Shown: one piece after another, positions 1-6,424 of the stretch
Numbering within the stretch: the first letter of the stretch is position 1
Layout of the letters: each line of letters starts with the position of its first letter
Source: Candidatus Pacearchaeota archaeon
Lineage (GTDB): Archaea; Nanobdellota; Nanobdellia; Pacearchaeales; GW2011-AR1
Reading direction: 5' to 3'
Length of the DNA: 42,259 bases
Assembly (NCBI GenBank): GCA_016186365.1
Contig: JACPLT010000031.1
Coordinates: forward strand, 1 to 42,259
Program-made: the position numbers and the translations under genes
The notes under the pieces: generated by a model
The model's database searches: none
The model's input: the letters and a program-made list of their open reading frames with translations, nothing else
Told to the model about the DNA's origin: nothing

Positions 1-89
1 AAGAAAATGGACAAAGGTTCAGGATAAAGAATAATCTTTTTGCAGAGATATTGGGTTCTGTGAATGGGGCGAGCATTATTTTAATTCTG

Positions 90-119
90 AAAATGAGATG
101 GCTATGCCCATCTCATTTT
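90..119 (+). terminator. Hairpin downstream of an upstream partial gene
   Basis: A 12-bp perfect inverted repeat, AAAATGAGATGG (90-101) and CCATCTCATTTT (108-119), with a 6-nt spacer. It lies ahead of the promoter of the 203-517 gene, so it probably separates that gene from whatever lies to the left. Termination is an inference: the stem ends in four T residues but no long T tract follows. Stem and length also resemble the chromosome's other hairpin repeats. Confidence 0.45.
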
Positions 120-155
120 GTCTGTTATTTCGGAGATACTGTCAACAAGGATAGA

Positions 156-164
156 TTTATAAAT
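156..164 (+). promoter_or_regulatory. TATA box for the 203-852 membrane-protein pair
   Basis: TTTATAAAT lies about 40 nt before the ATG at 203, placing the expected start of transcription near 186 and giving a short leader. It matches the archaeal TATA consensus. No clear purine-rich BRE is visible beyond GATA-type bases just upstream. Confidence 0.5.
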
Positions 165-202
165 ATGAAAATACTAATTAAAAATAAGAAAAAAGAGTAA
201 AA

Positions 203-517
203 ATGGCAAAAAGAAAAAAAAGAGTTGTGAAAAGCAGGAGAATTGTTAGGAAGAAATCAAATATAGGATTAGCCGTGCTTTCTTTGATACTCAATATTAT
301 AATTCTTCCAGGATTAGGAACATTAATTGGCAAGAGAATAAAAGAGGGAATAACACAAATAGTTTTATCTTTGGGAAGCATAATTATCCTGCTAGTTTTG
401 AATTATATGAACTCTGCATTTTCAGATATTGCAATCCCTCTTTTTATGCTGGTTCTTGCAATTAGCTGGCTTTGGGGAATTTTATCCGGAGTTAAACTGA
501 TAAGGGCCGCAGAATAA
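203..517 (+). CDS. Small membrane protein with basic N-terminus
   Basis: The 104-residue product begins with a strongly basic stretch (KRKKRVVKSRR) followed by about three hydrophobic segments near residues 22-41, 50-66 and 72-96, so it should sit in the cytoplasmic membrane with the N-terminus inside by the positive-inside rule. I recognise no catalytic motif or named family. The stop codon shares one base with the next ATG (TAATG), so the two genes are almost certainly translated from one mRNA. It may be a partner of the Tic20-like protein encoded next. The start is supported by a TATA box about 40 nt upstream and an adjacent AAGAGTAAAA leader. Confidence 0.7.
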   Translation: MAKRKKRVVKSRRIVRKKSNIGLAVLSLILNIIILPGLGTLIGKRIKEGITQIVLSLGSIIILLVLNYMNSAFSDIAIPLFMLVLAISWLWGILSGVKLIRAAE

Positions 518-852
518 TGAAAAATAAAAAAGCAGATGATTCTAAGCTTTATGCATTTTTAGCCACATTCTTAAGTATAATCGGGCTGATTATAGTTCTA
601 ATTGCCGATAAAAAGAAGGATAAGTATGTGATGTTTTATGCCAAGCAGGGATTGGTCGTGTTTATTACTTCACTAATCGCAGGAGTAATAGCCAGTTTTT
701 TTACTTATCTTCCGGCAATTGGGGGAATAATTATTTTTGCATTAAATTTAATAATATTTGTGCTTTGGTTAATCAGCTGGATATACGCTCTTTCAGGAAA
801 GATGAAAGAAGTTCCTGTTGTGGGAAAGTTTGGAAGAAAATTTAATTTTTAA
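517..852 (+). CDS. Tic20/DUF4870-like integral membrane protein
   Basis: The 111-residue protein has three or four hydrophobic helices, with a conserved-looking segment YVMFYAKQGLVVFI in the middle and a GKMKEVPVVGKF motif close to the C-terminus. This layout matches the small Tic20-like/DUF4870 membrane proteins common in archaea and bacteria, whose function is unknown. It overlaps the preceding small membrane gene by one base (TAATG), indicating a two-gene operon. The downstream boundary is an AT-rich gap before the stray tRNA half at 929. Family assignment is from sequence pattern only. Confidence 0.7.
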   Translation: MKNKKADDSKLYAFLATFLSIIGLIIVLIADKKKDKYVMFYAKQGLVVFITSLIAGVIASFFTYLPAIGGIIIFALNLIIFVLWLISWIYALSGKMKEVPVVGKFGRKFNF

Positions 853-928
853 TTTTTTATTTAATTGTTCTTTGTGCATTCTTTATCTATAGATAGGTTT
901 TTAAATAAATTTTAAGTCTTGTTTGTAT

Positions 929-954
929 GCCCTTGTCGTCTAGAGGCCAAGGAT
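929..954 (+). pseudogene. Stray 5' half of a tRNA-Glu-like gene
   Basis: GCCCTTG-TC-GTCT-AGAGGCCAA-GGAT reads as acceptor 5' strand, positions 8-9 and a complete D arm, but nothing resembling an anticodon or T arm follows. It matches 19 of the first 22 nt of the complete tRNA-Glu at 1869-1990. Unlike that gene, its D arm is uninterrupted (CCAAGGAT). Its acceptor could pair with the 3' CGGGGGC strand using two G-U wobbles. A TATA-like TTTTTAAAT lies about 30 nt upstream (near 897-905). It may be the displaced part of the tRNA after insertion of the endonuclease gene, or a split-tRNA half. Confidence 0.6.
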
Positions 955-986
955 AAATTTTTATACACTTAATTCTATAATTATAA

Positions 987-1883
987 ATGAGAATTAAACT
1001 TAAAAAAGGAATACAAAGAAAATTAATAATTTTATCTAAAAAAAAGAATAATTTAACGTGGAAACAACTAGCAAGTAAATTATCTATGAGCGAGAGATAT
1101 TTAAGAATAGACTTGCTAAATGAAAATAGATTATTGGCGGAGAACATATACCATTTGCTATGTGAATTAGCGGGTTTTAATTGCGATGCTCAAATTTTAG
1201 AGAAACTAGAAGATAATTGGGGAAGAGCAAAGGGCGGAAAAAACTCGGTAAAAAAAGAAATATTGCTTACAACCATTGAATCAAAAGAACTTGCAGAACT
1301 TATTGGGATTATACTAGGAGACGGAAATATTTGGGCAGATAATCATTATTATTATCTCACAATTGTAGGAAATGAAAAAAAGGATAAAGATTATTTACTG
1401 AATTATGTAAAACCCCTAATAAAAAAAGTTTTCAATGAAGACATGAATATCCGCAGACATAAAACTCATAATGAGTTATTTTTATATAAAGGAAGCAAAA
1501 GTTTGGTATTCACATTAAAACACTTTGGATTAAAAGAAGGCAATAAGATAAAAAATAATGTAGGGATTCCTTCATGGATATTCAAAAATAAAAGTTATAT
1601 AAGAGCGTGTATTAGAGGATTAATAGATACTGATGGATGTGTTTGCCCTATTACTGGAAGAAATTATTCATATATATGGTTTTCTTCTAATATTTTAAAA
1701 TTAAGAACAGATTTTGACAAAGCAATGAAAATCCTGGGGATTAAAACCTCTTCATGGAATATTCGTAAAAATAGAACTCCTGAGATTTACATTGGAAATA
1801 AGAACATGCTCTTCAATTATATGAAAACAATAAGTTTTAAAAACAAACGAAATTTGAATAAATTTAAAGCCCCCGTAGTCTAG
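987..1883 (+). CDS. LAGLIDADG homing endonuclease (two-motif)
   Basis: The 298-residue protein has two LAGLIDADG helices, LAELIGIILGDGN (about residues 102-114) and RACIRGLIDTDG (about 206-217), each ending with the acidic residue that binds catalytic metal. A monomeric two-motif enzyme cuts long, asymmetric DNA sites and promotes homing of its host intron or intein. The N-terminal 60 residues contain a helix-turn-helix-like segment (LTWKQLASKLSMSERYLR). The ORF is not fused to a host protein, so it is not an intein. Its last five codons and stop (APVV-stop) are read through the acceptor stem and D arm of the tRNA-Glu gene that begins at 1869. A TATA-like AAATTTTTATAC lies about 25 nt before the ATG. 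The natural target is unknown; the tRNA D arm is the obvious candidate. Confidence 0.88.
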   Translation: MRIKLKKGIQRKLIILSKKKNNLTWKQLASKLSMSERYLRIDLLNENRLLAENIYHLLCELAGFNCDAQILEKLEDNWGRAKGGKNSVKKEILLTTIESKELAELIGIILGDGNIWADNHYYYLTIVGNEKKDKDYLLNYVKPLIKKVFNEDMNIRRHKTHNELFLYKGSKSLVFTLKHFGLKEGNKIKNNVGIPSWIFKNKSYIRACIRGLIDTDGCVCPITGRNYSYIWFSSNILKLRTDFDKAMKILGIKTSSWNIRKNRTPEIYIGNKNMLFNYMKTISFKNKRNLNKFKAPVV

Positions 1884-1890
1884 AGGCCAA

Positions 1891-1925
1891 ATTCTAGATG
1901 CTGTAAAAAGTAAATAGAAGGCTAT
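1891..1925 (+). other. tRNA intron in the D arm (non-canonical position)
   Basis: Thirty-five extra nucleotides lie between GGCCAA and GGAT of the D arm. The exon GGCC (1885-1888) can pair with intron GGCT (1920-1923). Next to it, intron TTCTA (1892-1896) pairs with TAGAA (1915-1919), leaving AAA on one side and AT on the other. This is close to the relaxed bulge-helix-bulge motif cut by archaeal tRNA splicing endonuclease. The exact cut positions are inferred from the uninterrupted D arm of the copy at 929-954. Confidence 0.7.
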
Positions 1926-1941
1926 GGATAGGGCCCTTTCG

Positions 1942-1955
1942 CTCAATAAGGAGAA
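1942..1955 (+). other. Short intron in the tRNA-Glu anticodon loop
   Basis: About 14 extra nucleotides follow position 37, the usual archaeal site. CTC (1942-1944) can pair with GAG (1951-1953) and TTT (1937-1939) with AAA (1954-1956), so the anticodon stem extends into one long hairpin with an AATAAG loop. The boundary could shift by one or two bases. Confidence 0.6.
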
Positions 1956-2030
1956 AGGCTCTGACCCGGGTTCGAATCCCGGCGGGGGCATATATATTTT
2001 TCTGCATAATTAGTGAGATGTACAAATATT

Positions 2031-2070
2031 ACGTCCACCAAAAATTATAAAAAACTATTATGGTGGACGT
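2031..2070. terminator. 10-bp inverted repeat between convergent genes
   Basis: ACGTCCACCA (2031-2040) and TGGTGGACGT (2061-2070) are perfect inverted repeats around a 20-nt A/T-only loop. They lie between tRNA-Glu on the plus strand and the 3' end of the MutS-like gene on the minus strand. A bidirectional terminator or a remnant of a mobile element are both possible. Confidence 0.4.
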
Positions 2071-2095
2071 ATGAGCCAAATAAAAAATTACTATC

Positions 2096-3685
2096 TTAAT
2101 ACTCCAAAATATCTCTATGTCTCTCGCGGATATATCTCATGTTAATTCTTTCATCAGGAATACTCTCTCCTAATTTGTAAGTGGGGGCGACTTTTCCTTG
2201 TCTAATCTCATATTTAGGAGACAATATTGTCCATCCCTGTCTTCTAAGCGCTCTGAAATTGTGGGCGCGATGAGTTGAAACAAAAAAAGTAGCTTCTGAT
2301 GCCTTCATCTGATTTAATAATAATTTACTAAGCCAGGTTGCAACTTCTGGAGTCGTTGAATCTAAAAACTCATCCAATACTACCAAATCTCCTGCTTGGC
2401 TTTTGCGAATCATCTCGCCTACTTTTCTCAACTCTGTTTCCAGTTTTCCGCTCCATTTCCCGCCATTGCCTGCATTTCTGTGATAAAATATTCTTCTATA
2501 TGAGGGGAGTATTAATTTATCTGAAGGCATTCTCAAGGGAACTTGAGCTAAAAGTGTAGTTAAAACCAGATTTTCCAAAAAGAAACTTTTTCCCCCGCTA
2601 TGAAGCCCTGCCAGCAGAAATTTTTTTTCAGAACTATCAGTCTTAAAATCAATAGGAACAAAATAGGTGGTGCCCCCTTCGCCCATCAAACTTGGAGGAA
2701 ATAAATTGCTTATATCATAATGGTCTCCAAATTGCGGAAAAGTTATGGGGGCATTCTCTCTCCGAGATACATTTCCAGGCATATCTTCTTCATCTTCATC
2801 ATCATACCTATCAGAGTCAGGGTAATTCACATCTTCACACCAGTTTAAAAAAGAGTCATATCTCTTAGAAAGTCTCACAGGAAGCGCAAATTGTTCTAAT
2901 CTTTTTCTTAAGTTGTCAAGTCCTGAACTAAAATGAAACTCTTCTCTTACAAATCTCTGAATCCTATCTCTAAAATCATTCATGAATTTCCCAGTAATTT
3001 CAAGCACCCTGGCTTTCATTTCTGCTCTAACTCCTGAAAAAAGCATATCTCTTTCTATCCCGCCATATCGGGTATGAGGGGAATAGTCTGCTTTATAATG
3101 GGGGCAGGTTGCTTCAGAAGGCATTTTATCTATAGGAACGATTAATCCACTTTTTGAATCTAGTGCAAAAGTGCTAGACTCTTCAACAGCTTTCAGTGTT
3201 TCAAGCACGGCTTTTAATTCTCTATCAAAAGCACGGATATCCTTAAGAGCTCTTCTCGCTTCAGAAAGATATCTCAATTCTTCCAATTCTCTTTTCACAG
3301 CCCCGAGAGTTTCATAAACCTGACTGCAAAAATCTAAAAAGTTTTCTCTTTTTCCTTGAGCGTTTTCTTCTCTTGGGAATTCTCTAAAAAATAAATTTCT
3401 TGAAGCACTGGGCTTTCTTTGCAGTCTTTCAAAAAACTCTTGCCTGTCTAGAATGTATTCTAATGGAAAACTGGGAATCAAACCCCTATTTTTACCCCTA
3501 TCATTCCGAAAATCTGCTAATGAAACTTCTTGTCCTAGAGTTAGACTTAATTCTCTAAAGACTCTTGAACTAGGAAATCCTGCTAAATTAATCCCCTCGG
3601 GAGAGTATTTAAACATTTGAGCTAGTGTCGGCTTTTTTCCCATACGCCAGTTCAGAATAGAATGTTTAAAAGGATTTATATTCAA
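2096..3685 (-). CDS. MutS-family ATPase without mismatch-recognition domains
   Basis: The 529-residue protein carries a MutS-type ABC ATPase in its C-terminal third: Walker A GLHSGGKS near residue 360, Walker B LVVLDEFLDSTTP near 432-444, and the His switch FVSTHRAHNF about 25 residues later. The N-terminal 350 residues contain a helical, coiled-coil-like stretch but no recognisable mismatch-binding domain, and there is no C-terminal Smr nuclease. It therefore resembles the shorter MutS-related ATPases of archaea rather than MutS1. Substrate and role are unknown; DNA-structure sensing is a family-level inference. A CxxC zinc-ribbon gene lies 14 nt upstream on the same strand and may be co-transcribed. 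Confidence 0.8.
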   Translation of the reverse strand: MNINPFKHSILNWRMGKKPTLAQMFKYSPEGINLAGFPSSRVFRELSLTLGQEVSLADFRNDRGKNRGLIPSFPLEYILDRQEFFERLQRKPSASRNLFFREFPREENAQGKRENFLDFCSQVYETLGAVKRELEELRYLSEARRALKDIRAFDRELKAVLETLKAVEESSTFALDSKSGLIVPIDKMPSEATCPHYKADYSPHTRYGGIERDMLFSGVRAEMKARVLEITGKFMNDFRDRIQRFVREEFHFSSGLDNLRKRLEQFALPVRLSKRYDSFLNWCEDVNYPDSDRYDDEDEEDMPGNVSRRENAPITFPQFGDHYDISNLFPPSLMGEGGTTYFVPIDFKTDSSEKKFLLAGLHSGGKSFFLENLVLTTLLAQVPLRMPSDKLILPSYRRIFYHRNAGNGGKWSGKLETELRKVGEMIRKSQAGDLVVLDEFLDSTTPEVATWLSKLLLNQMKASEATFFVSTHRAHNFRALRRQGWTILSPKYEIRQGKVAPTYKLGESIPDERINMRYIRERHRDILEY

Positions 3686-3699
3686 AAATAGATTATTTA

Positions 3700-4086
3700 T
3701 TATTCAGAATCAATCTCTAAAGCTTTGATTATCTTGTCAAGTTTTGCATTAATTTCGCTCAATTGTTTTGAAGATATTCCGGATTGAGAAGACCTATCTC
3801 CGCCTCGCGGGCTAAAACTTCGGTCAGAGCTTCCAGTTTGCCTAAAACAATCACTGCAAAGAACAGGCTTGCTTCCTGAAGGTCTGAATGGAACCTGGCA
3901 TTCTTTTCCGCATTTACTGCAAGTAGCATCATGCATTTCAAGAGGTTTTCTCTCGAATCTTCCAGAATCTCTTCTGAATCCTCCTCTTTCTGATCTTCCT
4001 CCGCCGAATCTGCTGCGAGGGCGGTCTCCAAATCCTCCTCGACTGCTTCGACTATCTCTGTTATCATTAGATCTAAAATTTGCCAT
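3700..4086 (-). CDS. CxxC-x17-CxxC zinc-ribbon protein, Arg/Gly-rich N-terminus
   Basis: The 128-residue protein has an N-terminal 45 residues rich in Arg, Gly and Ser (RGG-like), then a zinc ribbon CSKC-(17)-CSDC near residues 56-80. The exact 2-17-2 spacing and the QVPFRPSG segment match the CxxC-x17-CxxC domain family found widely in CPR bacteria and DPANN archaea. The C-terminal 25 residues form a predicted coiled coil. RGG tails commonly bind RNA, so an RNA-associated role is plausible but unproven. It sits upstream of the MutS-like gene on the same strand. ATTTATAAACC, about 25 nt before the ATG on the minus strand, is a good TATA candidate. Confidence 0.8.
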   Translation of the reverse strand: MANFRSNDNRDSRSSRGGFGDRPRSRFGGGRSERGGFRRDSGRFERKPLEMHDATCSKCGKECQVPFRPSGSKPVLCSDCFRQTGSSDRSFSPRGGDRSSQSGISSKQLSEINAKLDKIIKALEIDSE

Positions 4087-4154
4087 ATTAGTTTACTTAA
4101 TTTGAGGTTTATAAATGTGGTTATATCATCCTATATCGCTTCAAAAAACAATAA

Positions 4155-4227
4155 CTTTAAATAATATCAAAAATAAGGATATTTGTAAGAGGCAGGAGGC
4201 GATCCCTTAAACCCCCTCCTGTCTTTT
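4155..4227 (+). ncRNA. Candidate small RNA with own TATA box and 16S-tail-like complement
   Basis: TATA-like CTTTAAATA (4155-4163) predicts transcription from about 4186. A 10-bp stem follows: AGGCAGGAGG (4190-4199) with CCTCCTGTCT (4215-4224, one G-T pair), then TTTT. Inside it AGGAGGCGATCC (4194-4205) is complementary, with one mismatch, to the GGATCACCTCCT expected at the 3' end of archaeal 16S rRNA. No start codon follows at Shine-Dalgarno distance. It could be a short structured RNA or just a terminator hairpin. Confidence 0.4.
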
Positions 4228-4299
4228 ATAATCAACTTTCTTTGCTCGTTTTGTGCTGGATTTACATAAACTTATATATTAAAGAGTGCTAATTTTGTT

Positions 4300-4593
4300 A
4301 TGGATTATATAAACTCAATCGTTAAAGTTCCTGGAAAAAAACTAAAGAACATATTTTTATTTACACTTTCCACCTGCGGATGGTGCAAAAAAACTAAAAA
4401 ACTTCTTTCCAAACTCGGATTGGAATATTCTTATGTGGATGTAGACCTGCTTGAAGAGGCTAAAGATGAAGCAATTAAAGATATGAAAAAATATATTTCA
4501 GAAATTTCCTTTCCGCTGTTAGTGATTGATAATACCTCTATTTCAGGATATGAAGAGGAAAAAATTAGAGAGATTATAAATGAGCTTAAATAA
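4300..4593 (+). CDS. Glutaredoxin-like thiol-disulfide oxidoreductase
   Basis: The 97-residue protein has a glutaredoxin fold pattern: a short N-terminal extension, then beta strand [19 protein letters not shown] with the redox centre CGWC at residues 27-30. A cis-proline region SFPLLVID follows near residue 72, then the GYEEEKI segment that binds thiol partners in this family. It should reduce disulfides in the cytoplasm. Its last 14 nt overlap the next gene, which encodes an FTR-type disulfide reductase with a rubredoxin domain, so the pair probably forms an electron-transfer chain to this protein. TATA-like CTTATATATTA lies about 25 nt before the ATG, giving a nearly leaderless mRNA. Confidence 0.88.
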   Translation: MDYINSIVKVPGKKLKNIFLFTLSTCGWCKKTKKLLSKLGLEYSYVDVDLLEEAKDEAIKDMKKYISEISFPLLVIDNTSISGYEEEKIREIINELK

Positions 4594-5056
4594 AGAAGAA
4601 ACCGAAAAATTATTTGAAAAACTGAATAAAGAGGCAGAAGAACGAGGGTATCATCTTAATCCAGATGAAGAGCACACAAAAGAGCTGATAAATGGAATAC
4701 TGGCAAATCAAAAGAGATATGGTTATTGGGCCTGTCCGTGCAGACTTGCTTCTGGAATTAAAGATAAAGATTTAGATATTATCTGTCCTTGTGATTATCG
4801 GGATTCAGATTTAAATGATTATGGGAGCTGTTATTGCTCTTTATATGTTTCTTCTGAAATAAAACAGGGAAAGAAACCAGCTAAACCCATCCCAGAAAGA
4901 AGAAAACAGCCAAAAGGAGGAAATATGGAAACTAACAAGGAAAAATTGCCTGTTTGGAGATGCAGAGTATGTGGTTATTTATGCGCAAGAGAGAATCCCC
5001 CTGAAACCTGCCCAATATGCCAAGCAGCAAAAGAAAGATTTGAAATATTTATGTAA
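4580..5056 (+). CDS. Ferredoxin:thioredoxin reductase catalytic-type subunit fused to rubredoxin domain
   Basis: Residues 1-95 match the catalytic subunit of ferredoxin:thioredoxin reductase, with cysteines in the order CPC, CPCDY, CYC, which bind the 4Fe-4S cluster next to the active disulfide. Residues 125-158 form a rubredoxin-like domain, CRVCGY and CPIC. The same domain order is known in the ferredoxin:disulfide reductase of methanogens, which reduces thioredoxin-like partners. Here the third motif is CYC, where plant-type enzymes have CHC. The gene starts inside the glutaredoxin gene (14-nt overlap), implying that glutaredoxin is its substrate. An internal Shine-Dalgarno plus ATG precedes the rubredoxin domain. 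Confidence 0.9.
   Translation: MSLNKEETEKLFEKLNKEAEERGYHLNPDEEHTKELINGILANQKRYGYWACPCRLASGIKDKDLDIICPCDYRDSDLNDYGSCYCSLYVSSEIKQGKKPAKPIPERRKQPKGGNMETNKEKLPVWRCRVCGYLCARENPPETCPICQAAKERFEIFM
4916..4927 (+). promoter_or_regulatory. Internal ribosome-binding site and ATG for a stand-alone rubredoxin
   Basis: GGAGG (4916-4920) is followed after 4 nt by ATG (4925-4927), in frame with the FTR-rubredoxin gene. Initiation here would give a 43-residue product consisting only of the rubredoxin domain. It is one of the strongest Shine-Dalgarno sites in the window; most genes here show none. Confidence 0.45.
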
Positions 5057-5102
5057 CTATTCATTATTAAGAATATGATTTTTGACTAGCAACACAAGAA
5101 AC

Positions 5103-5228
5103 TTATTCGGAAGAGGTTTCCCCAGCTTCTTTTGCACAATAGCAGAAGGCACACTTTCTTTTCTCACAATTTCTTTTTCTATATCCGCTTTCTTTATTTT
5201 TCTCTTCTTTAACCTTTTTACCATTCAT
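5103..5228 (-). CDS. Possible cysteine-rich microprotein downstream of rhomboid gene
   Basis: This ORF, absent from the supplied track, encodes 41 residues beginning 18 nt after the rhomboid stop on the same strand. It is very basic, then has a cluster NCEKRKCAFCYCAKE with four cysteines that could bind a metal. Spacing and strand fit translation from the rhomboid mRNA. I do not recognise a family, and no strong ribosome-binding site is visible, so it could be chance. Confidence 0.3.
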   Translation of the reverse strand: MNGKKVKEEKNKESGYRKRNCEKRKCAFCYCAKEAGETSSE

Positions 5229-5246
5229 AATTATCAAAATCTATGT

Positions 5247-5879
5247 TTAAAAATCTTCGGATTTCATATATTTGTCTTCCCAATCATGAATAGCGGATTC
5301 AGAAAGAGTATAATTCAAATTTATTTCGCTGTTTTTTGGTTGTTTTCTTCTTAGTCTTAATGCTATTCCCGCAATAATTCCAATAAATAATCCGGATAAA
5401 TGAGCGATAGTCCCGATTGCAGAGGGAAAGATTGTCTGTAATATATCCCCAATTGCCCAGAGAATAGCTGCTATAAACATGGGCATAGGCAGGGAGAAGG
5501 CCCAGACAGTCATTAGCGGCTTTAATACAGCTAAAACTCCTATAATTCCATAAATAGCTCCGCTTGCGCCTAGGGACGAGTTATAGAAATTAACTGAAAT
5601 TAGATTTGCTATTATTCCTGATGAGAAAAATGTTAAGAGAAACAACCTGCTGCCTATTGTTTTTTCCAGGATAAACCCAAATAAAAGCAGGGCAAACATG
5701 TTTAGAATTAGATGAGACAGAGAAGCATGGAGGAATATTGCAGTTATGAATCTCCAGGGCTGGACAAAACTAAGCTGATTAAGCAAAAATCTTTCTGTTA
5801 ATCCTGAAATTAAGACTTGCAATAGATATACAATTATGCAGATTACCGCCAGCCAGAATGAATAATATTTTATTTTCAT
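5247..5879 (-). CDS. Rhomboid-family intramembrane serine protease
   Basis: The 210-residue protein has about six transmembrane helices. The catalytic serine is in GASG (Ser106) and the catalytic histidine in AHLSG (His160), forming the rhomboid Ser-His dyad. The HASLSHLILNM motif (about residues 51-61) supplies the conserved histidine and asparagine of the oxyanion region. Rhomboids cut transmembrane segments of substrate proteins inside the membrane. A hydrophilic C-terminal tail of about 35 residues faces the cytoplasm. The gene stands alone except for the small cysteine-rich ORF just downstream. Substrates cannot be predicted from context. Confidence 0.93.
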   Translation of the reverse strand: MKIKYYSFWLAVICIIVYLLQVLISGLTERFLLNQLSFVQPWRFITAIFLHASLSHLILNMFALLLFGFILEKTIGSRLFLLTFFSSGIIANLISVNFYNSSLGASGAIYGIIGVLAVLKPLMTVWAFSLPMPMFIAAILWAIGDILQTIFPSAIGTIAHLSGLFIGIIAGIALRLRRKQPKNSEINLNYTLSESAIHDWEDKYMKSEDF

Positions 5880-5991
5880 GTCGAAAATGGTTTATTTAAT
5901 GAAAAACATAGGAAATTTAACTTTATATTCTTTTCAGTTTGTATAACAAAAGTATAACACTATTTAAAAACTAACATTATCAATTCAGATT

Positions 5992-6183
5992 ATGAGAAAA
6001 GATGAAGATTACAGCCTGGTTGAAGAATGTGTTAAAGGAGTTATAATCTATACCGGATGTGGAATAGCTATTGGCGGGATGCTTATTTTTGCAGCAGGAG
6101 AGAGAATAAGAGGAAAAATAAAAAAAGGAATTGAATATTTTGTTGAAAAATATAAAGAGGGAAGAGATGAAAGAAATGGATAA
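5992..6183 (+). CDS. Small single-pass membrane protein
   Basis: The 63-residue product has one hydrophobic helix near residues 15-36 (VKGVIIYTGCGIAIGGMLIFAA, partly Gly-rich) followed by a basic, helical C-terminal tail. A TATA-like CTATTTAAAAAC lies about 30 nt before the ATG, consistent with a leaderless transcript, which supports a real gene despite its small size. No family is recognised. Confidence 0.55.
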   Translation: MRKDEDYSLVEECVKGVIIYTGCGIAIGGMLIFAAGERIRGKIKKGIEYFVEKYKEGRDERNG

Positions 6184-6334
6184 ATTTAAAAATAAAGAAA
6201 TACAATAATTATCATGACAGCAAATATCAGGGGGTTTCCCCATTGTTTTATGCACTGATTTTCCTAGCTGTCGCTTTTTCAAAATAGATAATGTTTTTAA
6301 GTATAAGATTTCTAAACTAAAATATAAATACTAT

Positions 6335-6407
6335 GGCGATTGTAGTATAACGGTTAGTACGCTCGGCTGTGGCCCGGGAGACGAGGGTTCGACTCCCTCC
6401 TTTCGCC
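6335..6407 (+). tRNA. tRNA-His (GUG)
   Basis: The extra base G-1 (6335) faces C73 (6407), the hallmark of tRNA-His. The D stem is GTAT with GTAC, the anticodon stem CTCGG with CCGGG, and the loop CTGTGGC gives anticodon GUG. The T arm is GAGGG-TTCGACT-CCCTC. The acceptor GCGATTG/CTTTCGC has two adjacent T-T mismatches (positions 5-68 and 6-67). No intron and no encoded CCA. A TATA-like stretch lies about 25-40 nt upstream (near 6295-6310). hisS begins 17 nt after its 3' end. Confidence 0.95.
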
Positions 6408-6424
6408 CTAAAACGAGGTAAAAA

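Larger units (their letters stand above)
1869..1990 (+). tRNA. tRNA-Glu (UUC) with two introns
   Basis: Acceptor GCCCCCG (1869-1875) pairs perfectly with CGGGGGC (1983-1989), followed by discriminator A1990. The D stem is GTCT (1878-1881) with GGAT (1926-1929). The anticodon stem is GGGCC (1931-1935) with GGCTC (1957-1961). The T arm is CCGGG-TTCGAAT-CCCGG. The anticodon loop reads C-T-TTC-G, so the anticodon is UUC. Two insertions must be removed: 1891-1925 in the D arm and about 1942-1955 in the anticodon loop. After removal the tRNA has normal length and class I shape. No CCA is encoded. The stop codon of the upstream endonuclease lies inside its D arm. Confidence 0.88.

Noticed and set aside
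3-200. Open frame on the plus strand from the window edge to 200
   Set aside because: The first 28 codons could be the end of a protein, but the rest reads through a perfect hairpin and the promoter of the next gene, so I cannot support a gene end here.
987-1883. Intein
   Set aside because: The endonuclease is not inside a host protein and lacks N- and C-terminal splicing motifs.
3759-4067. Overlapping minus-strand ORF of 102 residues inside the zinc-ribbon gene
   Set aside because: It is a shadow frame; the CxxC-x17-CxxC domain identifies the real frame.
5082-5354. Plus-strand ORF of 90 residues
   Set aside because: It overlaps the rhomboid gene antisense, has a hydrophobic low-complexity translation and no promoter or ribosome-binding site.
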